From the NCBI RefSeq assembly GCF_003314435.2, contig NZ_QNVY02000001.1:744001-808000 (forward strand): a stretch of DNA of 64,000 nucleotides. Direction: 5' to 3'. The notes beneath the pieces were generated by a model. The model made no database searches and was not told the DNA's origin. It saw only the letters and a program-made list of their open reading frames with translations. This stretch comes from Flavobacterium petrolei. Lineage in GTDB: Bacteria > Bacteroidota > Bacteroidia > Flavobacteriales > Flavobacteriaceae. The first letter of the stretch is position 1, and each line of letters opens with the position of its first letter. Below are positions 45,686 to 53,588 of this stretch, in pieces. Made by a program: the position numbers and the translations under genes.

Positions 45686-45693
45686 CAAATATA
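45686..45693 (-). promoter_or_regulatory. Putative -7 box (TATATTTG) of porZ
   Basis: It matches TAnnTTTG on the minus strand and lies 22 nt before the chosen ATG. Its position argues against the longer start at 45699. Confidence 0.5.
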
Positions 45694-45726
45694 GAACAAA
45701 CGGAAGTCTTAGCATTTTGTTACATA

Positions 45727-45768
45727 AAAAAAATGCCTTCGACCAATAACATCGGCAGAAGGCATTTT
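45727..45768 (-). terminator. Terminator of gdhA
   Basis: AAATGCCTTC (45731-45740) pairs with GAAGGCATTT (45758-45767). On the minus strand a T-run of eight or more follows the stem. Confidence 0.83.
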
Positions 45769-45787
45769 AAATTATAATTAACCTGAT

Positions 45788-47131
45788 TTACACCACTCCT
45801 TGAGCCAGCATAGCATCAGCAACTTTAACAAATCCGGCAATGTTTGCTCCTTTTACGTAGTTCACATAACCTTCCTCGTCTGTACCATATTTTTTACATT
45901 GATTGTGAATTCCAACCATAATCTCCTTAAGTCTTGTATCTACTTCTTCACTTGTCCAGTTCAAACGAATAGAGTTTTGAGTCATCTCTAATCCTGACGC
46001 TGCTACACCACCAGCATTTGCTGCTTTTCCTGGCGCAAAAAGAACTTTAGCTTTCAAGAATTGTTTGATTGCTTCTAATGTACATGGCATATTTGCTGCT
46101 TCTGTTACACAAATAACACCGTTTGCAATTAATTTTTTAGCATCTTCCTCGTTCAACTCATTTTGAGTAGCACAAGGTATTGCCACATCAACTTTCACTT
46201 CCCAAACACTTTTCCCTCTGTGGAATTGAGCTTTTGGATATTTTTCTAAATAAGCTTCGGCTCTATTATCACCTCTTGCTCTCATTTCAAGCATGAAGTC
46301 AATTTTGTCTCCAGAAATTCCTTCTTCGTCATAAATATAACCATCAGGACCTGAAATAGTAACTACTTTTCCACCAAGATCATTTACTTTCAAAGCAACT
46401 CCCCAAGCAACATTACCAAATCCAGAAATAGAAACTGTTTTACCATTAATACTTTGACCAATAGTTTTCAACATCTGTTCCGCAAAATAAACTACTCCGT
46501 AACCCGTAGCTTCTGGTCTGATCAATGATCCTCCGTAAGCCAATCCTTTTCCAGTTAGGACTCCAGTAAATTCGTTTTTGATTCTTTTGTATTGACCAAA
46601 TAAATAACCAATTTCTCTTGCACCAACACCAATATCTCCTGCAGGAACGTCTAATTGTGGCCCGATGTGTCTGCACAATTCAGTCATGAAAGACTGACAG
46701 AAACGCATTACTTCACCATCAGATTTTCCTTGTGGATCAAAATCAGATCCTCCTTTTCCTCCGCCCATTGGCAAAGTGGTTAAACTGTTTTTGAATACTT
46801 GTTCGAATGCTAAAAATTTAAGCACGGATAAATTTACAGTATGATGAAAACGGATTCCACCTTTGTAAGGTCCAATTGCTGAATTCATTTGAATTCTGAA
46901 ACCTCTATTTACCTGAATTTCTCCTAAATCATCAACCCAAGGAACACGAAATATAATCGAACGCTCCGGTTCAGCTATTCGAAGAAGCAAATTTTTACCA
47001 TCGTATTTTTTTTGCTCTGCAATAAATGGAATTACAGTTTCTGCAAATTCCCTAACAGCTTGAATAAATTCAGGTTCATTTGGATTCTTGGCTTCAACTT
47101 GAGCCATAAAATCATTTATTTTTAGTAACAT
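45788..47131 (-). CDS. gdhA: Glutamate dehydrogenase (NADP-type, hexameric)
   Basis: It interconverts glutamate and 2-oxoglutarate plus ammonia. The 447-residue enzyme has GGIRFHHTVNLSVLKFLAFEQVFKNSLT near residue 95 and the active-site Lys segment LPMGGGKGGSDFDP near 125. The nucleotide-binding motif SGFGNVAWG lies near residue 235. The length and sequence fit the small NADP-dependent, assimilatory form. It is monocistronic, with a TATCTTTG box (47176-47183) 44 nt upstream and its own terminator. Confidence 0.96.
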   Translation of the reverse strand: MLLKINDFMAQVEAKNPNEPEFIQAVREFAETVIPFIAEQKKYDGKNLLLRIAEPERSIIFRVPWVDDLGEIQVNRGFRIQMNSAIGPYKGGIRFHHTVNLSVLKFLAFEQVFKNSLTTLPMGGGKGGSDFDPQGKSDGEVMRFCQSFMTELCRHIGPQLDVPAGDIGVGAREIGYLFGQYKRIKNEFTGVLTGKGLAYGGSLIRPEATGYGVVYFAEQMLKTIGQSINGKTVSISGFGNVAWGVALKVNDLGGKVVTISGPDGYIYDEEGISGDKIDFMLEMRARGDNRAEAYLEKYPKAQFHRGKSVWEVKVDVAIPCATQNELNEEDAKKLIANGVICVTEAANMPCTLEAIKQFLKAKVLFAPGKAANAGGVAASGLEMTQNSIRLNWTSEEVDTRLKEIMVGIHNQCKKYGTDEEGYVNYVKGANIAGFVKVADAMLAQGVV

Positions 47132-47175
47132 AGATTATAAATAATTAATTAAGAAAACGATTTCGTTATAATTTA

Positions 47176-47183
47176 CAAAGATA
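47176..47183 (-). promoter_or_regulatory. Putative -7 box (TATCTTTG) of gdhA
   Basis: It matches TAnnTTTG on the minus strand, 44 nt before the gdhA ATG. Confidence 0.48.
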
Positions 47184-47374
47184 CATTTTATAAAAATATT
47201 CGGACTCAGTTTTTTGAATTTATCAATAGAATTATCTTTTTATTATCCATTCACAAACAATTATGTTTAAGATAGACACTTTTAAACCTAAAGACTACCA
47301 CTTTCGTAAGTAAATAAGAATTTGTCTGCTTATTTTTAATTTTAGTTTATTTAAAAAAATGAATGATGTTTTTA

Positions 47375-47382
47375 TATATTTG
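47375..47382 (+). promoter_or_regulatory. Putative -7 box (TATATTTG) of the THC0290_0291-type gene
   Basis: It matches TAnnTTTG, 26 nt before the ATG at 47409. The spacer shared with divergent gdhA (277 nt) has no other obvious feature. Confidence 0.5.
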
Positions 47383-47408
47383 TAAGGATTTGAAAATTTT
47401 ATACCCTA

Positions 47409-48206
47409 ATGATCAAACAAATAATACCACTTTTACTAATTTTTATTGGGTTTTCTAACAGTTCAAATGCACAATTCGACGGGTTTTCGCATGAGGTTGG
47501 AATCATTGCCGGGCCAATAGCTTTTCAGTCGGATTATGGTGAACGATATGATTTTTCTACAAATGCCGGAAACACTGGAATTGGGATTGGTCTTATTCAT
47601 TACCTAAATTTTACTTATGATTCCGATTATAATTATACTTCGAGGACTTATTTTAATGACCACTTCAAACTTCGATCTGAACTATCTTACAATAAAACTA
47701 AATTAGAGCATTTTGGAGAATATGTTGAAGGAAAACCTTCGCTAGGAAAAGAGCAATTGAAAGCAATGACTGGGAGCACTGCAATAACTAATCTTGGCAT
47801 GCAACTGGAATTTTCTCCGTGGAGCATTCGTGATTTCACAGCAAGAACAGGTAGCTTAGGTCCATTTATCAGTCTTGGCGGACAATTTAGCTATTACAAT
47901 GCCGAAGCCTCCTCCACTTTGGGTCCGTTAGGAACTCCTTTGACAACGTTTCCAAAATATCTAACTCCAACAGACGGTCGTCCTTATGGATTTTCAACGG
48001 AGAGCGGTACCGTTTGGTCCGTTGTTTCCAGTGTAGGAACCCGTTATAAATTAACACCTATATCGGATTTAATGGTCGACTTAAGATTTCAATATTTCTT
48101 TTCGAACTGGGTAGATGGTTTAAATCCTAATCCGGAGATTTACAAAGAGAATAAAGCAAACGACTGGTTGGTTTGGTTTAATGTGGGCTATATTTATTAC
48201 TTATAA
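47409..48206 (+). CDS. THC0290_0291-type outer-membrane protein
   Basis: The 265-residue protein has a signal peptide (1-21, ending SNAQ), followed by a glycine- and tyrosine-rich body of alternating residues, and ends VGYIYYL with the aromatic/aliphatic terminus of an outer-membrane barrel. The start FDGFSHEVGIIAGPIAFQSDYG fits the flavobacterial THC0290_0291 family. Function is unknown. It stands alone, divergent from gdhA and convergent with the gamma-synthase family gene. Confidence 0.75.
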   Translation: MIKQIIPLLLIFIGFSNSSNAQFDGFSHEVGIIAGPIAFQSDYGERYDFSTNAGNTGIGIGLIHYLNFTYDSDYNYTSRTYFNDHFKLRSELSYNKTKLEHFGEYVEGKPSLGKEQLKAMTGSTAITNLGMQLEFSPWSIRDFTARTGSLGPFISLGGQFSYYNAEASSTLGPLGTPLTTFPKYLTPTDGRPYGFSTESGTVWSVVSSVGTRYKLTPISDLMVDLRFQYFFSNWVDGLNPNPEIYKENKANDWLVWFNVGYIYYL

Positions 48207-48234
48207 TAGTATTTAAACAATTGATATAAAAAGC

Positions 48235-48287
48235 AAAAGCTCCAATTTTAATCCGAAGTGTCGGGATAGTATTGAAGCTTTTTTTAT
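48235..48287. terminator. Terminator with a nested hairpin between convergent genes
   Basis: AAAAGC-TCCAAT (48235-48246) pairs with ATTGA-AGCTTTT (48271-48282) with one bulge, followed by T7. The loop contains a second hairpin (CCGA-AGTG-TCGG, 48253-48264). Confidence 0.72.
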
Positions 48288-48300
48288 TTAAGATATTCAG

Positions 48301-49446
48301 TTATGCCAATGCTTGTTTCAAATCTTCTATTAAATCTTCAGCATCTTCAATACCTACGCTTAATCGAACCAAATCATCTGTAATTCCAACTTCCTTGCGC
48401 TTGTCTTCCGGAATGGAAGCATGCGTCATCAGAGCAGGATGATTTGCTAATGACTCTACTCCGCCTAAAGATTCAGCCAGTGTGAAAACTTTTAATTTCT
48501 CCAGAAAGTCAATTGCATCTTCTTTTTTGCCCGAAACAAAAGTAAATGAAACCATTCCACCAAAACCACTCATTTGTTTTTTGGCAATTTCGTGATACGG
48601 ATGGCTTGGTAATCCCGGATAATAAACCGTTTTCACTTTTGGATGACTGTTCAAAAACTCCACCACTTTTCCTCCATTTTCACAATGTCTTTCCACGCGC
48701 AAATGCAAGGTTTTAATTCCTCTCAGCACTAAGAAACTATCCATTGGTCCCAATGTTGCTCCTGTCGCAAATTGTTGAAAATGCAATTGTTCTCCCAACG
48801 CTTCATCTTTTACAATCAAAGCCCCGGCAATAACATCAGAATGGCCTCCCAAATATTTAGTCGCCGAATGCATAACAATATCAGCTCCTAAATCCAATGG
48901 TTTTTGCAAATAAGGAGTTGCAAAAGTATTATCAACCGCAAAAAGAATTTTCTTTTCTTTAGTGATTTTTGCGATTTCTTGAATATCGGCTAGTTTCATC
49001 AAAGGGTTTGTTGGTGTTTCTACCCAAACCAGTTTTGTATTTTCATTGATTAATGACTTAAATTTTTCGATGTCATTCATATCCACAAAATGGAATTTTA
49101 TCCCGGAATCTTTATAAATACGGGTAAACATTCTGTAGGTTCCGCCGTATAAATCGTCCATCGCAATGATTTCATCCCCAGATTTAAAAGAACGCAAAAC
49201 ACAGTCTGTAGCCGCTAATCCTGACGAAAAAGCCAATCCTCTTGTTCCATTTTCAATACTTGCCAAAGCGTTTTCAAGCGCGCTTCGGGTAGGATTTGCA
49301 GCTCTACTGTATTCATAATCTGGATTTATAGGTTGCCCAGGACTCGTTTGTACAAAAGTTGAGGTTTGATATACCGGAGGCATAACTGCTCCTGTGCTTG
49401 GATCGTGGTGCTGTCCACCGTGAATGACTTTAGTATTGAATTTCAT
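48301..49446 (-). CDS. Cystathionine gamma-synthase/lyase family PLP enzyme
   Basis: A 381-residue enzyme of the Cys/Met-metabolism PLP family. It has YEYSRAANPTRSALE and the PLP phosphate-binding SSGLAATDCVL. The Schiff-base Lys lies in MHSATKYLGGHSDVIAGA near residue 195, and the C-terminal EDAEDLIEDLKQAL is also typical. It probably makes or cleaves cystathionine in methionine or cysteine synthesis. Sequence alone does not separate gamma-synthase from gamma-lyase. It is monocistronic. Confidence 0.93.
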   Translation of the reverse strand: MKFNTKVIHGGQHHDPSTGAVMPPVYQTSTFVQTSPGQPINPDYEYSRAANPTRSALENALASIENGTRGLAFSSGLAATDCVLRSFKSGDEIIAMDDLYGGTYRMFTRIYKDSGIKFHFVDMNDIEKFKSLINENTKLVWVETPTNPLMKLADIQEIAKITKEKKILFAVDNTFATPYLQKPLDLGADIVMHSATKYLGGHSDVIAGALIVKDEALGEQLHFQQFATGATLGPMDSFLVLRGIKTLHLRVERHCENGGKVVEFLNSHPKVKTVYYPGLPSHPYHEIAKKQMSGFGGMVSFTFVSGKKEDAIDFLEKLKVFTLAESLGGVESLANHPALMTHASIPEDKRKEVGITDDLVRLSVGIEDAEDLIEDLKQALA

Positions 49447-49518
49447 AAGTTGAATTTTTAATGCAAAATTGTTTCACAAATTTACCCTTTAATTTATTTT
49501 AACCAAGCCACAAGTTGA

Positions 49519-49526
49519 TACCTTTG
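49519..49526 (+). promoter_or_regulatory. Putative -7 box (TACCTTTG) deciding the start at 49548
   Basis: It matches TAnnTTTG and lies inside the longer possible frame that begins at 49515. The next in-frame ATG (49548) is 22 nt downstream, so the long version would start upstream of its own promoter. Confidence 0.55.
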
Positions 49527-49547
49527 TATTTAATTAACAATTTTGAG

Positions 49548-50291
49548 ATGAAACACTTTATTATTTACACTTTACTGCTTTTTTCGGCTGCGCAATGTTC
49601 CAATGAATTGGTTTTTGAAGAGGAATCTTTTCAGAAAAAAACAACAATGCCCTGCAAAGAAAATTGTCCATCTATTAGTGTGAAAATACCCGTTGCAAAT
49701 GCCGTCCCGGTTGTAGCGGATAGCATTAATAAAAAAGTATTTTCAGTAATGAAAGAGATTATTTATTTTGGCGAAAAGCCTTATACAGCAACTGATTATA
49801 ATGGTTTACTAGCTTCCTTTATTGATTCCTACGAGAAACTTCAGAAAGAATTTCCCAATGATAAATTTGGTTGGGAAGCTGACATTGAAGGAAATGTAAA
49901 ATACCAATCCGATGCTGTATTGAATATTGAAATCAAACATTACACCTATACTGGTGGTGCTCACGGATACCAAGGATTGCGCTCCCTGCTTTTTGACCCA
50001 AACACCGGAAAATCAATCTCGAATGATGAATTATTCAATGATAAAGCAGCTTTTAAGGCTTTCGCCGAAAAAAAATTCAGGGCAAAATATAAAATCCCTT
50101 CAAACAAATCCATCAATGCAACCGGATTGATGTTTGAGAAAGAGAAATTCCAGTTACCCCAAAATATATTTTACACCGATAAAGGATTGTTGCTTTATTA
50201 TAATTCCTACGAAGCTGCATCGTATGCTGACGGACCAAAAGAATTATTATTACCGTACACTGAAGTGAATGATTATTTGGCGGTTAAATAA
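49548..50291 (+). CDS. DUF3298/DUF4163-domain lipoprotein (RsiV-like)
   Basis: The 247-residue protein has a lipoprotein-like signal (MKHFIIYTLLLFSAAQC). A DUF4163-like region follows (SVKIPVANAVPVVADSINKKV), then a DUF3298-like region with YTYTGGAHGYQG and the ending GPKELLLPYTEVNDYL. In Bacillus the same domains occur in the anti-sigma factor RsiV, which binds lysozyme; no sigma factor is adjacent here. Its role is unknown. A 15-bp perfect terminator follows. Confidence 0.85.
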   Translation: MKHFIIYTLLLFSAAQCSNELVFEEESFQKKTTMPCKENCPSISVKIPVANAVPVVADSINKKVFSVMKEIIYFGEKPYTATDYNGLLASFIDSYEKLQKEFPNDKFGWEADIEGNVKYQSDAVLNIEIKHYTYTGGAHGYQGLRSLLFDPNTGKSISNDELFNDKAAFKAFAEKKFRAKYKIPSNKSINATGLMFEKEKFQLPQNIFYTDKGLLLYYNSYEAASYADGPKELLLPYTEVNDYLAVK

Positions 50292-50295
50292 TAAA

Positions 50296-50338
50296 TGGTC
50301 TTTAAAAAATGCTACATTTTTTAAAGACCAAATAGTGT
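50296..50338 (+). terminator. 15-bp perfect-stem terminator
   Basis: TGGTCTTTAAAAAAT (50296-50310) and ATTTTTTAAAGACCA (50316-50330) pair exactly around GCTAC, followed by a T-rich tract. It ends the DUF3298 gene. Confidence 0.82.
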
Positions 50339-50353
50339 TTTTTAACGATTCGC

Positions 50354-50433
50354 TAGCCCCGATAGAAGCGGATATCCTTTTCCTTTTTTCTTTAAAAAGG
50401 AAAAGATAGGAGCGAATAGCGGGATTAAGCTCC
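50354..50433. repeat. Dispersed intergenic element, copy C (shortest form)
   Basis: TAGCCCCGAT (50354-50363) and ATAGCGGGATTAAGCTCC at the right end match the ends of copies A and B. The left arm GAAGCGGATATCCTTTT corresponds to 2915-2931 of copy A. The core is a 12-bp stem (50377-50388 with 50394-50405). It lies between the convergent DUF3298 and DinB-fold genes. Confidence 0.72.
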
Positions 50434-50454
50434 CAATATTTATAGGTATAAATC

Positions 50455-50913
50455 CTAAATAAACTTTCTAATACTCATCATAATCCCAATGTGAAGCCCT
50501 TCATGGAAATTACTGAAAGCCATGGCATCCTCGGCATTTCGTAAAACGTGATTGCCTGTTGATGTGGTATATTCCATGTAGTTTTTGAAAATTTGATAGT
50601 CATAATCCACTTTGGTTTGTTGTATAGTTTCAAACAATAACGATTTGATTTCGTCCACTTCGGCTTGAGTCACGATGTGTTCCGGCTTGGTTCCCTTTTT
50701 GTATTTCTCGACTAATTCATCAGAAACCATCATTGGCAAACCAGAAAGTTTGTAAACTAATAGTTGTTGTGAGACGATAATGTGACCGATGTTCCAAATC
50801 AAATTATTGCTAAATCCTTCCGGAATCGTGTTGAGTTGGTCCAGATTGTATCCCGATAGAAATTTTGAAACCATATTTCTGCTTGTAGTGCTGACGTCGA
50901 ATAATTGATTCAT
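50455..50913 (-). CDS. DinB-superfamily protein
   Basis: The 152-residue helical protein fits the DinB/DUF664 fold. Metal-ligand His residues are in NLIWNIGHIIVSQQLLVYK near residue 48 and FSNFHEGLHIGIMMSIRKF at the C-terminus. The family contains thiol-dependent metalloenzymes (bacillithiol or mycothiol transferases) and unknowns. It is unrelated to the dinB polymerase gene elsewhere in the window. It is divergent from the ArsC-like gene. Confidence 0.87.
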   Translation of the reverse strand: MNQLFDVSTTSRNMVSKFLSGYNLDQLNTIPEGFSNNLIWNIGHIIVSQQLLVYKLSGLPMMVSDELVEKYKKGTKPEHIVTQAEVDEIKSLLFETIQQTKVDYDYQIFKNYMEYTTSTGNHVLRNAEDAMAFSNFHEGLHIGIMMSIRKFI

Positions 50914-50988
50914 TTTTTATTTTTTTGATAAAAATAATCATTTTCCGTGTCAAATGAATTTTCTTTGCACAAAGAAATCGCTATTTAC

Positions 50989-51339
50989 ATGGACATAATA
51001 TACTATCTCGCTTCTTGCGACACCTGCAGAAAAATTATAAAATCATTACCGAAAGAACATGATTTTAAATTTCACGACATCAAACAAGATCCAATTACTG
51101 TTGCCGAATTAGAAAAAATGCGTGAGCTTTCCGGCAGTTACGAAGCACTTTTCAGCAAAAAAGCACAGTTGTACAAATCGATGGATTTAAAAAATAAATC
51201 TTTGACCGAAGACGATTACAAAAAGTACATTTTGGAACATTACACCTTTTTGAGTCGTCCCGTTTTTATTATAAAAGACAAAATTTATATTGGCAATACC
51301 CAACAAAATATGTTGCAGGTAATGAAAGCTTTGGTATAA
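50989..51339 (+). CDS. ArsC/Spx-family thioredoxin-fold protein
   Basis: From the ATG at 50989 the protein has 116 residues. It starts MDIIYYLASCDTCRKI, with a CxxC (C10, C13) at the site used by arsenate reductases and Spx-type regulators. The C-terminal FLSRPVFIIKDKIYIGNT is the family's substrate-binding end, including the conserved Arg-Pro. A GTG at 50947 would lengthen it by 14 unlikely residues. It overlaps the exporter gene by one base, so translation is coupled. Arsenate reduction is possible but not shown. Confidence 0.88.
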   Translation: MDIIYYLASCDTCRKIIKSLPKEHDFKFHDIKQDPITVAELEKMRELSGSYEALFSKKAQLYKSMDLKNKSLTEDDYKKYILEHYTFLSRPVFIIKDKIYIGNTQQNMLQVMKALV

Positions 51340-52232
51340 TGTCCAAAAGAAATCTTGCACTAATTGGCGCCACAATTGTTTCCATAATTTACGGTGTCAC
51401 GTTTACCATCGCCAAAGACGTCATGCCGTTGTATATTGACGCCTATGGTTTCATCTTGTTACGCGTAGGCGGTTCGGTGCTATTGTTTTGGCTAGTTTGG
51501 CTTTTTATGCCAAAGGAAAAAATTGCATTCACTGATTTCCCTAGAATAATTGCGGCTGCTTTCTTTGGTGTGGCGTTTAATATGCTTACATTTTTCAAAG
51601 GATTAAGCCTTACTTCTCCTATTAGCGCAGCAGTAATTATGGTTTCGACACCCATGATTGTTTTGACGCTTTCAGCCATTATAATGAAGGAACGCATGCA
51701 AAAACGAATGGTTTTTGGGATTATCCTTGGTCTGATAGGAACTGCTTTTCTTATTCTGTACGGAAAATCCATTGGCAGTGCCACAAATGCCGGTTTGGGA
51801 AATTTTCTGGTTTTGGTCAACGCCATTTCCTATGGATTTTACCTGATTATCGTCAAGAAATTAATGGACAAATACAATGCCTTTACGTTTGTAAAATGGA
51901 TTTATTTATTCGGTTTTATTATGGTTTTGCCTTTTGGCTGGCGCCAATTTCAAACTGTTGAATGGGCTTTAGTCCCCGTGGATATTTGCTGGAAAATAGG
52001 ATTTGTCGTGATTTTTTCGACTTTCCTGACGTATTTGCTGAATTTGCTTTCGATGAAAGAATTAAAACCAACTACGGTAGCCGTTTTTATTTATTTACAA
52101 CCGCTATTCGCCACTATTTTTGCGATAAGCCTGGGCAAAGACGAATTGAGTTTGGTGAAAATTGGTTCGGCAGTTTTGATATTTGTCGGCGTTTATTTGG
52201 TAACACAGAAAAAGAACAAGGATGAAAATTAG
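51339..52232 (+). CDS. EamA-family (DMT) transporter
   Basis: The 297-residue protein has ten hydrophobic segments arranged as two EamA repeats (about 5-135 and 150-290). It includes GVTFTIAKDVMPLYIDAYGFILLRVGG and the second-half LKPTTVAVFIYLQPLFATIFAISLGKDEL. The family exports amino acids, nucleosides or other small metabolites. The substrate is unknown. The ATG overlaps the ArsC-like stop codon (TAATG), and its 3' end overlaps a small gene by 11 nt. Confidence 0.93.
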   Translation: MSKRNLALIGATIVSIIYGVTFTIAKDVMPLYIDAYGFILLRVGGSVLLFWLVWLFMPKEKIAFTDFPRIIAAAFFGVAFNMLTFFKGLSLTSPISAAVIMVSTPMIVLTLSAIIMKERMQKRMVFGIILGLIGTAFLILYGKSIGSATNAGLGNFLVLVNAISYGFYLIIVKKLMDKYNAFTFVKWIYLFGFIMVLPFGWRQFQTVEWALVPVDICWKIGFVVIFSTFLTYLLNLLSMKELKPTTVAVFIYLQPLFATIFAISLGKDELSLVKIGSAVLIFVGVYLVTQKKNKDEN

Positions 52233-52530
52233 AGTAACATTACTATTAATTTCAGTTTTATTTCTTTTATCTTTTCAACAAAAAGACAAAAATCCTATTA
52301 TAGGTATTTGGACTGATAAATCAACTGAAAATGCAACATTTGAAATAAAAGACAAAACAATTTATTATGTTGATGATTTTGCAACTTACAAATACACTTT
52401 TAATAATAATGTTATAAAAATCTACTATTCTGACTATACATTTACTGGGAAAGTTAGCTTTAAAAATGATATAATGTTCATAAAATATTCAAGTGGAGTT
52501 GTTACAAAATATGTAAGATTTAAAGAATAA
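52222..52530 (+). CDS. Small exported protein, lipocalin-like
   Basis: The 102-residue frame starts inside the last codons of the transporter gene. It has a clear hydrophobic signal (KIRVTLLLISVLFLLSF) and a beta-rich body with NPIIGIWTDK, which resembles the start of lipocalin-like domains. No family was recognised. The composition is more AT-rich than its neighbours. Overlap with the transporter by 11 nt suggests translational coupling, but it may be a recent or fast-evolving gene. Confidence 0.6.
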   Translation: MKIRVTLLLISVLFLLSFQQKDKNPIIGIWTDKSTENATFEIKDKTIYYVDDFATYKYTFNNNVIKIYYSDYTFTGKVSFKNDIMFIKYSSGVVTKYVRFKE

Positions 52531-52583
52531 TTTTTTAAATTCCTGTGAAAAGCTGAAAAAATGACCGCTGACCACTTTTTTAT

Positions 52584-52591
52584 TATCTTTG
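52584..52591 (+). promoter_or_regulatory. Putative -7 box (TATCTTTG) of yicC
   Basis: It matches TAnnTTTG, 19 nt before the yicC ATG. Confidence 0.5.
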
Positions 52592-52610
52592 ACCTCTTTT
52601 ATACAACTAT

Positions 52611-53471
52611 ATGATACAATCAATGACAGGTTTTGGTAAAGCGACTTTGCAATTATCAACCAAAAAAATCACGGTCGAAGTAAAATCTTTAAACAGTAAA
52701 GGTTTGGATTTGAATGTGAGAATGCCTTCGCTGTACCGCGAAATGGAATTGGGTTTACGCAACCAAATTGCACTAAAACTGGAAAGAGGAAAAGTAGATT
52801 TTTCTATTTTTATCGAAAGTACCGCGGAACAAACTTCTACTAAAGTGAACGTGCCGATTGTAAAAGCATACATCAACCAATTGAGAGAAGTATATGCTGA
52901 TGCTGATGAAACCGAACTAATGAAAATGGCAATTCGCATGCCGGACACCATGAAAATAGAACGCGATGAAATCGATGAAAACGACTGGGTACAAATCCAA
53001 ACCGTTATCGAAGAAGCGTTGCAAAACATCCTGAATTTTAGAAAAGATGAAGGAATGTCTCTTGAAAAAGAATTTCAATTGCGAATTGGCAATATTCGTC
53101 AATACATGACCGAAGCTTTGGCACTTGATCCAGAACGCGTTCAGGCAATAAAAGACCGTTTACAAACTGCAATCTCAGAATTAAAAGTGAATGTAGATGA
53201 AAATCGTTTCGAGCAAGAATTGATTTATTATTTAGAGAAATTAGACATCACCGAAGAAAAAGTACGTTTGACGAATCACCTGGATTATTTCCTGGAAACC
53301 ATCAACGGAACCGAAGCTAACGGTAGAAAATTAGGTTTCATCACCCAAGAAATGGGACGTGAAATCAATACGATGGGTTCTAAATCCAATCACGCACAAA
53401 TGCAAAAATTAGTCGTTCAGATGAAAGACGAATTGGAAAAAATTAAAGAACAAGTATTAAACGTATTGTAA
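52611..53471 (+). CDS. yicC: YicC/YloC family endoribonuclease
   Basis: The 286-residue protein begins MIQSMTGFGKAT, the family hallmark. The C-terminal part carries ELIYYLEKLDITEEKVRLTNHLDYF and KLGFITQEMGREINTMGSKSNHAQMQ, the conserved DUF1732 region. YicC proteins are endoribonucleases that act on small regulatory RNAs in E. coli. gmk follows after a spacer with two palindromes; the yicC-gmk order is common in bacteria. Confidence 0.95.
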   Translation: MIQSMTGFGKATLQLSTKKITVEVKSLNSKGLDLNVRMPSLYREMELGLRNQIALKLERGKVDFSIFIESTAEQTSTKVNVPIVKAYINQLREVYADADETELMKMAIRMPDTMKIERDEIDENDWVQIQTVIEEALQNILNFRKDEGMSLEKEFQLRIGNIRQYMTEALALDPERVQAIKDRLQTAISELKVNVDENRFEQELIYYLEKLDITEEKVRLTNHLDYFLETINGTEANGRKLGFITQEMGREINTMGSKSNHAQMQKLVVQMKDELEKIKEQVLNVL

Positions 53472-53476
53472 TTATT

Positions 53477-53506
53477 AACCTGCAAAGTTATATAATTTTG
53501 CAGGTT
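53477..53506. terminator. Hairpin after yicC
   Basis: AACCTGCAAA and TTTGCAGGTT are exact inverted copies, and the inner bases can also pair. A short T-rich tract follows (TTATTAATTTT). It may be a weak terminator or a repeat. Confidence 0.5.
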
Positions 53507-53524
53507 TATTAATTTTACAACATA

Positions 53525-53551
53525 CCTACAAGGTTTATAAAACCTTGCAGG
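53525..53551. repeat. CCTACAAGGTTT-type palindromic repeat
   Basis: CCTACAAGGTTT (53525-53536) and AAACCTTGCAGG (53540-53551) are inverted copies with one mismatch around ATA. Palindromes of this kind occur dispersed in flavobacterial intergenic DNA in my recollection. No T-run follows. Confidence 0.5.
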
Positions 53552-53588
53552 AAAACATAAACAGATACTGAAATAAATTCAGCATAAA

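Noticed and set aside
46446..46676. A 76-residue minus-strand frame inside gdhA
   Set aside because: It lies wholly in another frame of the conserved gdhA gene and is rich in Arg, Trp and Ser, as expected for an out-of-frame shadow.
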